Of a stretch of DNA of 64,000 bases, positions 59,490 through 64,000 are shown piece after piece. A program made the translations under genes and the position numbers. Each line of letters begins with the position of its first letter. Within the stretch, counting starts at the first letter, position 1. Source of the DNA: Craspedostauros australis. Lineage: Eukaryota; Bacillariophyta; Bacillariophyceae; Mastogloiales; Achnanthaceae. Under the pieces are notes generated by a model. That model saw nothing but the letters and a program-made list of their open reading frames with translations. It did not search any database and was not told the DNA's origin. The stretch is taken from contig JAMXDE010000029.1 of assembly GCA_026770025.1 (NCBI GenBank), positions 372,001 through 436,000 on the forward strand. Direction: 5' to 3'.

Positions 59490-60206
59490 TTATGGCGCGC
59501 AGCAATTGTCGATGCAGCTGTCCACAAGAGGTTTGCTGACGCACTTGTCATCGAGGTAGACATCACAGAAGGACTTCGCCAGCTCCGTGCTCGGCACCAT
59601 GCCCTGCTCTTTGCCGTCCACCGAAACGCCGATCCCGCCAACGACAGCATCTTGGCTCTCGCCATCTTCGCCCTCCACGCCTTCCGATGCGATGCAATTG
59701 CAATCAAAGCGGATGGTGGTGCCCTTCGTGGCCGCTCCTTTGGCGGCAACACCCTTGGCGATGAGATCCTTCAGGCTCTCCACCTCCGCTTGGCTCGAAT
59801 GTCTGGGCTCCACCGATTCCGCGATGGCCGACGCCATCTTCTCGGCGCCGACCTTGAAGTTCATCTGTAGGAGGAAGGACGTGCCCTCCTTGGATTCCTT
59901 GGCGCCTTGGCACAGAGCTGCCCGAGCCTCCTTCTTGCCTGCGGCCGACTTGGAAAAGCCGGCAAGCGAGGCCTTGATGGTGTTGCTGCAGTACATGCCG
60001 ACGCTGTAGACCTTGATGGGTCCCTTCTTGCGGACGCCGACCCCGAACAGCTCCAGCTCCCTCAGCTTGGCAGCGAACGGAATGCCGGTGGCCCTATCTG
60101 TCAGGCTTCCGGCCACCGTCGTCAACTGCAGCTGCAGCAGCAGACATGACAGAATGATCGCGCAGAAGCTCAGGTATGTGGCTGTCGTCTTCATCTTTCT
60201 GGACAA
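59490..60206 (-). CDS. Secreted chalcone-isomerase-like protein 1
   Basis: A single-exon 238-residue protein. A signal peptide covers about residues 1-33 (hydrophobic core SFCAIILSCLLLQLQ, likely cut after TVAG). The mature part opens TDRATGIPFAAKLRELELFG, followed by GVRKKGPIKVYSVGMYC. This is the signature start of the chalcone-isomerase-like fold (fatty-acid-binding or CHI-like branch). The C-terminal segment is GISVDGKEQG-like and then has four to five cysteines (CDVYLDDKC...CIDNCCAP). True flavonoid chemistry is unlikely in this lineage. Fatty-acid binding is a more cautious guess. The next gene upstream is a paralogue on the same strand. Confidence 0.75.
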   Translation of the reverse strand: MSRKMKTTATYLSFCAIILSCLLLQLQLTTVAGSLTDRATGIPFAAKLRELELFGVGVRKKGPIKVYSVGMYCSNTIKASLAGFSKSAAGKKEARAALCQGAKESKEGTSFLLQMNFKVGAEKMASAIAESVEPRHSSQAEVESLKDLIAKGVAAKGAATKGTTIRFDCNCIASEGVEGEDGESQDAVVGGIGVSVDGKEQGMVPSTELAKSFCDVYLDDKCVSKPLVDSCIDNCCAP

Positions 60207-60921
60207 TGCTGATGCTGATGGAGGGAGAGGGGGTTGGAGTATGCCGAAGATTGGGGAAAGGCACCGAATGAAAGCCGTACGAAGCAGGTTGGGATGCAGA
60301 GGATAGCAATTGTACGATTAGTCGGACGTGGTTCCCAACGCTCTTCGGCGCAGTCATGTGGCCACGCGAGTAGCTACGACTAGGGAACCATCGCTGCTGT
60401 CTCGTCAAGAGAGGATGTCACAAAGGAAGAGGGTTGGCATGTCCGTGTCAACTCAAATCTTTCGATTCTTGCATGTGACTCGTCATTCACGAAGAGGTAT
60501 CATCGTGGACAACTTCAACTTCCACCTGGCGCCAAAATCGAAACGCGAAGGATGACAACGTGGCGTTTGACTGGAGAGCAGAGTGCGACAAGCCGTGTAC
60601 GACCTGTGGCCCGAATAGTAAATATAGTAAATGTATAAAGCATCACATGATATCATGTATTCTATAATGATAGAGTCCTCTCCGTTGGAACGTCTTCTCC
60701 TGGTATCCGATGTTCCGCTTCCACCAAGGTTGGAGAAGGCAACGATGTGGTATTATCGATGAACGAATGAAAGCGAACAACGCAGGATGTGAACTGAGTT
60801 TGTTTCATTTCGTTTCGAAGACCTGCTCCCTACTCGTACTCGTATGTGGGGTGGCTGTGGTTAGAAATCTCTCTACTGTCATCGTCATCATCATGATCGT
60901 CATCGTCATCTATTAAACGAG
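60207..60921. other. Intergenic region between the two chalcone-isomerase-like genes
   Basis: 715 bp with no gene recognised. A (CAT)n-like run lies at about 60,880-60,910, next to the 3' end of the upstream paralogue. Confidence 0.45.
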
Positions 60922-61578
60922 CTACAAACCACAGAAGTTCGCCAAACAGGACAGGCGCAATGCTGGACTGACGGCCTTCTCATCCGTGTACACCTTGCAC
61001 AGAGCCTGCGACAAGCCCTTGCCACCGACCGCGCCCAACGATTTTCCATCCAACGCAACCTTGATGCCGCCGCGCTTGCTGCAATCGAACTGGATTGTGG
61101 TGCCCTTCTTGGCACCCTTCTCTCCCACGCCGTCGCACAGGACATTCTTGAACTGCGCGATCTCGGCCGACCCGCTGGGATACCTCGTGGCGACGGAGTC
61201 GGAGATGGAGGCCGCAACCTTCTCGGCGCTGACAGGGAAGGTGAACTTGAGAAGGAAGGTCATGCTGGAACTGTCCGTAGCTGCCTTGGACAATTCGCTG
61301 AGCGCCTTCTTCTTGTCGGACTTGGCGGAGAGGTCGGCCAGGCGTTTCTTGATGTTGGCGTCAGGTCCGTACGCTCCCACCGCGTACACCTTGATGGGGC
61401 CCTTGGTACGCACGCCCGTGCCCCAAAGCTTGTTGCCGCCGAGCTTATCGGGGAAGGAGAGGCCGGTCGCCTTGTCTTTGGCAGCCGTGGCGACGGCCAC
61501 GAACATCAGCAGGGTAGCGACAGTGCGGAACATGACCATCACAGCGGATTGAGGAGAAGCAGATCTCGAGCGCATCAT
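60922..61578 (-). CDS. Secreted chalcone-isomerase-like protein 2
   Basis: A 218-residue protein from the ATG at 61,578, which has an A-rich leader (AAGAACAATG). Further in-frame ATGs at 61,539 and 61,533 would also give a good signal peptide (MVMFRTVATLLMFVAVATAA), while one at 61,896 would add 106 implausible residues. The mature part opens KDKATGLSFPDKLGGNKLWG and continues GVRTKGPIKVYAVGAYG, the CHI-like signature. A SMTFLLKFTFPVSAEKVAAS segment is shared in outline with paralogue 1. The C-terminus (CLANFCGL) is shorter and has fewer cysteines than paralogue 1. The ligand is unknown. Confidence 0.75.
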   Translation of the reverse strand: MMRSRSASPQSAVMVMFRTVATLLMFVAVATAAKDKATGLSFPDKLGGNKLWGTGVRTKGPIKVYAVGAYGPDANIKKRLADLSAKSDKKKALSELSKAATDSSSMTFLLKFTFPVSAEKVAASISDSVATRYPSGSAEIAQFKNVLCDGVGEKGAKKGTTIQFDCSKRGGIKVALDGKSLGAVGGKGLSQALCKVYTDEKAVSPALRLSCLANFCGL

Positions 61579-62330
61579 TGTTCTTGTATTTGTCGTGGGT
61601 ATTGTTGTGCTTCTTTTTGGCCTTCGATTGCTGATTGCTGATTGTGATGTTGTTTGTGTTAGCTGTGCGAGTTGCGATAGTTGTGATGGATGTGATGGGG
61701 ACTTGCCATCCCTGTGGGGATGTACGTGTATCACCACCACAACGATGAACATCACAAAAGAGGAATACAGTGACGCTATCTCGTCCGACTCGCATGTGGA
61801 ATAGTAGTAGTACGTGGAGGTGTCAACAAGATCCAAAACGCAACATCGATTCATGATCGATTGGGACTTCATCTGTCCGTCTTCTTCTCCTCGCACTCGT
61901 TGATCGTAAAATGCTCACACAAAAAGCAATTCGCGTTTCCGAGACGAAGAACAGAACACAAATCCACAGTTTGGTCTCTGTTTTGGAACCCAAACGCCTC
62001 TGCAACGCCAGCAGGGGGCGCACGAACCAAGGAGAGGAACAACCCGTTGTCCTCCCCTTGTGTGGAGAGCACCACAATCTGCCCTTGGTGCTCTCCTTTG
62101 AACAACGTCAACACGTTCAACACGTTCAACACGATCAACACCATCGCCTTTGCGAGACGAAACGACAGATGTTATTCACTTGCACTGATCCAACCATTGA
62201 AGATTCTGGCGGAGGACTCGTCGAACCAGCACAAGCGCAGAACGTTCCGCGATTACGAAAAGTGTAATATTGCTCTGCTCCGTTCCTCCACGCTACCACA
62301 GCCAACGGCAACGGCAACGGCAGCGGCAAG
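61579..62330. other. Divergent intergenic region between chalcone-isomerase-like gene 2 and the mTERF-like gene
   Basis: 752 bp that should hold both promoters. A CAACACGTT/CAACACGAT triplication lies at about 62,106-62,140, and an ACGGCA run precedes the mTERF-like start. No gene was recognised. Confidence 0.45.
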
Positions 62331-64000
62331 ATGAGCACATTTGGAGCAACGGAGCCTGTCTCCGCACCTTTCTGCGTTCGCTACCTCCCAAGCATTCTGC
62401 ACGAATCATCCCATCCGTCGCAGGCTGGCAGTTCTGCCGAAGCCGATCATTGGTCGTTTCTGGATGAAACCGATGATCGTACAACGAGTAGCACATTTGA
62501 TTCATCGGGCACCGGCCATGCCATATCGACAGGGCCAAGCAGAAGCATCTTCGATGATGCAACAGCAGCCTTGGGATCCGCATCCACGGCCACCACCACC
62601 AACAATACCGCAAACGCATCAGCGTCGATGGACGCGACGATGGATGCGGCGGCCATCGGGACGGGAGGGAGGTTCACGAAAAGGGCCACGAGGAGACGCG
62701 TTGCTAAGAACAGGACCGACAGGACCTGTCATCCGAACAGCTGGCTGGAATCGTTGGCGGATCATGGCAACTGGACCCATGTTCACGAGTACTTCCATCG
62801 GTGGTTCAAGCTGGGGAAGGAGGCCATCGACAACATCGTGAAGCACTGTCCGCACATCGTCGATTGGGATCTGGAGGAGGATTTGGAACCGCGCCTCATG
62901 TGGCTGCAACAGCGTCTGTTCGTATCGGACGAACGGCTGGGTGCCATGCTCATCGCCCACCCGACGTTGGTCAAGTATCATCCGGAAAAGAACATGGAGC
63001 CAGCCATCCAGTTCGTGCAGCACAAGTGCCTCGAGGGGAGCTGGGAGACCACCAGGACCTTCGTCATCAACGATCCATCGATTCTTGGAGCGTCGCTCGA
63101 GCAGCGTCTGCAGCCACGGCTGCGCCACTACCTCAGCACGGGATTGGCATTCGAGAACCTGCGGAGGGATCCCAGTCTTGTCCATAACATGGCCATATCG
63201 GCACCTGGGCGGTGGGATAAGTTCTTGCATCATCGAGTTTTGCGACACAGGAAGCAAGTTGCGATGCGTCGCGATCAACCAGCTGACGAGATGGCGATCA
63301 ACGAAACCGCACAAGATCTATTCAGCCAGCCATTGGTCGAGGCGTCGCATGAGTTACCGAGTTTGTCAGAACTGTTGGTGCCAGCCGAAAAAGGACATGC
63401 AGGAGGGTCTGTGGGTAATGAAATTGGGCATGCAGACCCAATTCTGGTCATGGAAGCACTGGGCGTGCCACCTTCCGCGACCACGCCTGCTGAGAGGATT
63501 GCTCGCATGCCCCCGTTTCGTGTGAGGCGATCAAGACGACTTCGACAACGAGGAGGCAGGAACAGTAACAACAACGACAGCATCTTACGGGGCAGCCGAT
63601 GGGACATCCCGAAAGCCGACGAAGACGATCTGCGATCGAAAGTCCTGTATGATGGTGCACTCTTTTCCAAAACAGTTGTAGACAGAGGTACCAGTGATGC
63701 CGAGAGCAGCAAGACTGGCACACCTGCCAAGGCACAGCCAGATGCCAGCAGCGACAACGAGGCAGATGCTGGCGGCGAGGCCGACGAACAGGCTGAGAAG
63801 GGTGTTACCGAGGAGGTTGATAAAGACGCTGATGAAGACACTGGTGACCCCGATCAGATTGACACCAAACAATCGGCATCTACCAGAATTACGCCTCAAA
63901 GGAGATCTACAGGTCGAAAGAAGCGCCCACCAGAGAGATTATCTGTACCATCAGCTATATCGACGCGCAAATCGCGGGGAGAAGACGAAGAAGGCGACGG
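62331..64000 (+). CDS. mTERF-like repeat protein with long charged C-terminal tail (partial, runs off the right edge)
   Basis: The frame is open without a stop from the ATG at 62,331 to the window end (at least 556 codons). After a Ser/Thr/Ala-rich head (1-125), residues about 150-265 have helical repeats with mTERF character. Examples are FKLGKEAIDNIVKHCPHIV, LEPRLMWLQQRLFVSDERL, GAMLIAHPTLVKYHPEKNME and RTFVINDPSILGASLEQRLQ. mTERF proteins bind nucleic acid in mitochondria or plastids and act in organelle gene expression. Later sequence is rich in Arg and acidic residues (RRSRRLRQRGG, then an Asp/Glu-rich stretch), likely disordered. The start could lie at another ATG, and no clear transit peptide was seen. 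Confidence 0.65.
   Translation, partial: MSTFGATEPVSAPFCVRYLPSILHESSHPSQAGSSAEADHWSFLDETDDRTTSSTFDSSGTGHAISTGPSRSIFDDATAALGSASTATTTNNTANASASMDATMDAAAIGTGGRFTKRATRRRVAKNRTDRTCHPNSWLESLADHGNWTHVHEYFHRWFKLGKEAIDNIVKHCPHIVDWDLEEDLEPRLMWLQQRLFVSDERLGAMLIAHPTLVKYHPEKNMEPAIQFVQHKCLEGSWETTRTFVINDPSILGASLEQRLQPRLRHYLSTGLAFENLRRDPSLVHNMAISAPGRWDKFLHHRVLRHRKQVAMRRDQPADEMAINETAQDLFSQPLVEASHELPSLSELLVPAEKGHAGGSVGNEIGHADPILVMEALGVPPSATTPAERIARMPPFRVRRSRRLRQRGGRNSNNNDSILRGSRWDIPKADEDDLRSKVLYDGALFSKTVVDRGTSDAESSKTGTPAKAQPDASSDNEADAGGEADEQAEKGVTEEVDKDADEDTGDPDQIDTKQSASTRITPQRRSTGRKKRPPERLSVPSAISTRKSRGEDEEGD

Noticed and set aside
62619-63314. 231-codon minus-strand frame at the right edge
   Set aside because: It is antisense to the plus-strand mTERF-like frame, which shows recognisable helical repeats and remains open for over 550 codons.

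Overview
The window is eukaryotic nuclear DNA of roughly 50% GC, with spliced genes, short GT-AG introns and A/C-rich leaders before start codons. The gene set fits a photosynthetic stramenopile, most likely a diatom. It includes a family of SLC4 bicarbonate transporters like those of diatom carbon-concentrating mechanisms, a phosphorylase-like glycoside hydrolase of the kind tied to beta-glucan storage, secreted chalcone-isomerase-like proteins, and a selenocysteine-type peroxiredoxin. The lineage is inferred from gene content, since no ribosomal RNA or organelle marker is present. TGA also serves as a normal stop here (MFS, rhomboid and bystin genes), so the genetic code is standard.

Layout. 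Positions 1-13.1 kb hold a nodulin-like MFS transporter (+), a mitochondrial-type peroxiredoxin 5 (-), a membrane-anchored GH-Q-type phosphorylase-like enzyme (+, three exons) and a rhomboid protease (+). Positions 13.6-50.2 kb are one locus with seven SLC4 bicarbonate transporter genes. Two types, called A and B here, form a ~6.85 kb unit present three times. Two units are direct repeats on the minus strand (13.6-20.5 and 24.5-31.3 kb). The third is inverted on the plus strand (43.1-50.9 kb). The inverted arms enclose a ~12 kb block with an NmrA-like gene, a more diverged SLC4 gene with a long N-terminus, and a third SLC4 type, C. A pair of PIF/Harbinger-type elements and a SINE-like sequence with a long (CAA)n tail lie between the two direct units.

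Positions 51-64 kb hold housekeeping genes: a TPR protein resembling the uL4 chaperone ACL4, an F-box/LRR protein, ribosomal protein uS2 (RPSA), bystin (40S assembly), two secreted chalcone-isomerase-like proteins in tandem, and an mTERF-like protein that runs off the right edge.

Main observations. (1) The peroxiredoxin reads through a TGA exactly where the catalytic cysteine belongs, with perfect family sequence on both sides, so it is a strong selenoprotein candidate; a possible SECIS hairpin lies ~254 nt past its stop. (2) Every one of the seven SLC4 genes has at least one perfect TGACGTCA palindrome 0.5-1.2 kb upstream, and I saw none elsewhere in the window. This matches the CO2/cAMP-responsive element type known from diatom carbonic anhydrase promoters. 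It suggests a co-regulated, recently amplified bicarbonate-uptake locus. (3) The direct and inverted repeats are near-identical and could drive gene conversion, copy-number change or inversion of the central block.
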